Positions 13,654 to 14,554 of a DNA stretch of 14,554 nucleotides are shown here, piece after piece (within the stretch, counting starts at the first letter, position 1; the number at the start of each line of letters is the position of its first letter). The notes under the pieces were generated by a model. It worked only from the letters and a program-made list of their open reading frames with translations, did no database searches and was not told the DNA's origin. This DNA is from Acidobacteriota bacterium (GTDB lineage Bacteria; Acidobacteriota; Blastocatellia; Pyrinomonadales; Pyrinomonadaceae), in contig JAOTWT010000026.1 in NCBI GenBank assembly GCA_029862725.1, forward strand, positions 1 to 14,554, written 5' to 3'. A program made the translations under genes and the position numbers.

Positions 13654-14554
13654 ATGAGATTATCTATTTTGAACATTGTTTTTCTCTTGCTTGCATTGTT
13701 TGTGCCTATTTCCGGCCAATCCGACGCGGCGAAATCATCCGTTTATCAGGTTTCCGGTAATTCGAAAACCCGGTTCTTTCCGTTGGAAAGTGTAAAGGCC
13801 GGATTGACCGGTACCGCACGGACCGTTTTCAGCGGTTCCAAATCGGAATCGTTTGATGTAAAGATCCTTGGCGTTTTACCCAACGGTATCGGTCCTCGTC
13901 AAGATCTAATAGTCGGGACGATTTCAGGCGGCGGCGCCGACCGCACGAAGGTCTTTGCCGGGATGAGCGGCTCTCCCGTGTATATCGACGGCAAACTCGT
14001 CGGCGCCATATCCTATGCGTTTCCTTTTTCGACTGAAGCGATCTGCGGCATCACTCCGATCGGCCAGATGATCTCGATCTTCGAACGGACCGGAATTGAG
14101 AATCCGGAAAGCAGGAGTCCGCGCACCTACTCATTTTCGGAATTGGCTTCGAACCATTGGAGTCCGAAATATTCCGGTATGACCGTTAATGAAGGAATCG
14201 TGGCGGCGTCAGGACCCACCGGTTCCGAGTTAAACGCACTCTATGGCCAGAGTTTCAAACCCATAGCGACTCCCCTGAGTTTTAGCGGTTTTTCAAGGAA
14301 GACGCTCGACCGGTTTTCACCCGAATTGATCAAAATGGGACTGCTTCCGGTGACCGGTGTGGCGAGCGGTTCAAAGCTTTCAGAATTAAAAAAGGCGGAT
14401 GACGATACGCTCATCGGCGGCGATTCCGTCGCCGTCGAGCTCGCTCGTGGAGACATGTCGATCGCGGCCAACGGAACAGTTACTCTGCGTGACGGCGACC
14501 GGGTTTATGCGTTCGGACACCCGTTTCTCAGTCTCGGGGTCTCATCGCTTCCGA
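13654..14554 (+). CDS. SpoIVB-type (S55) peptidase-domain protein, secreted; 3' end outside window
   Basis: The open frame continues to the window edge (300 residues seen). A signal peptide at about 1-21 (hydrophobic LNIVFLLLALFVPISG before Q22) sends it out of the cytoplasm. Residues 103-125 contain GMSGSPVY followed by DGKLVGAIS, the serine signature of the SpoIVB/S55 serine peptidases; FSTEAICGITPI follows as in that family. Near the end, DRVYAFGHPFLSLG carries H289, the likely family histidine. The serine motif thus comes before the histidine, opposite to Bacillus subtilis SpoIVB (H236, S378). No PDZ domain is seen so far. In sporulating Firmicutes SpoIVB signals across the septum; here sporulation is not expected, so a periplasmic or envelope protease role is inferred. 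AAGGAAG lies 13 bases before the ATG, longer than usual. Confidence 0.85.
   Translation, partial: MRLSILNIVFLLLALFVPISGQSDAAKSSVYQVSGNSKTRFFPLESVKAGLTGTARTVFSGSKSESFDVKILGVLPNGIGPRQDLIVGTISGGGADRTKVFAGMSGSPVYIDGKLVGAISYAFPFSTEAICGITPIGQMISIFERTGIENPESRSPRTYSFSELASNHWSPKYSGMTVNEGIVAASGPTGSELNALYGQSFKPIATPLSFSGFSRKTLDRFSPELIKMGLLPVTGVASGSKLSELKKADDDTLIGGDSVAVELARGDMSIAANGTVTLRDGDRVYAFGHPFLSLGVSSLP

Overview
The window looks like chromosomal DNA from an Acidobacteriota bacterium, most likely class Blastocatellia. This is inferred from protein style only: a ~1000-residue Oar-like TonB-dependent receptor with an N-terminal carboxypeptidase-regulatory domain, an SpoIVB-type (S55) protein with a secretion signal, a stand-alone LON substrate-binding domain, and moderate GC content. 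No rRNA, tRNA, CRISPR array, intact insertion sequence or phage gene was seen. Both ends cut through genes.

Layout. 1-2150 (minus strand) is a purine-catabolism operon: a newly noticed 51-residue small protein, guanine deaminase, a YdcZ-type membrane protein, and the start of xanthine dehydrogenase subunit A, which runs off the left edge. Guanine to xanthine to urate is the implied route. A sigma70-like promoter lies just upstream. 2151-2423 has no gene but contains a hairpin whose loop carries a Shine-Dalgarno/anti-Shine-Dalgarno sequence. 2424-3924 (minus) holds an Mpo1-like (DUF962) membrane protein and an aldo/keto reductase. 4075-4983 holds a PerR-like peroxide sensor (plus) that abuts, tail to tail, a free methionine-(R)-sulfoxide reductase (minus). 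With the aldo/keto reductase this forms an oxidative-stress neighbourhood. 5069-5926 is a CysQ-like bisphosphate nucleotidase, followed by a terminator serving the opposite strand.

6059-9109 (minus) is the Oar-like outer-membrane receptor, preceded by a 438-base non-coding gap. 9548-11629 (minus) is a two-gene unit: an SbcD/Mre11-like nuclease, then a short-chain dehydrogenase 3 bases downstream. Divergent from it, 11738-12442 is the LON-domain protein. 12499-13482 (minus) is a membrane-anchored alpha/beta hydrolase whose nucleophile serine is replaced by glutamate. From 13654 the S55 protein runs off the right edge.

The most unusual general signal is at the gene starts. Most genes that begin a transcription unit have no Shine-Dalgarno sequence. 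Instead they have a TANNNT -10 box 6-9 bases before the ATG, in several cases with a -35 box at exactly 17 bases or a TGn extension. This implies leaderless mRNAs. No obviously new multi-gene system was found; the remaining points of interest are local and are listed as findings.
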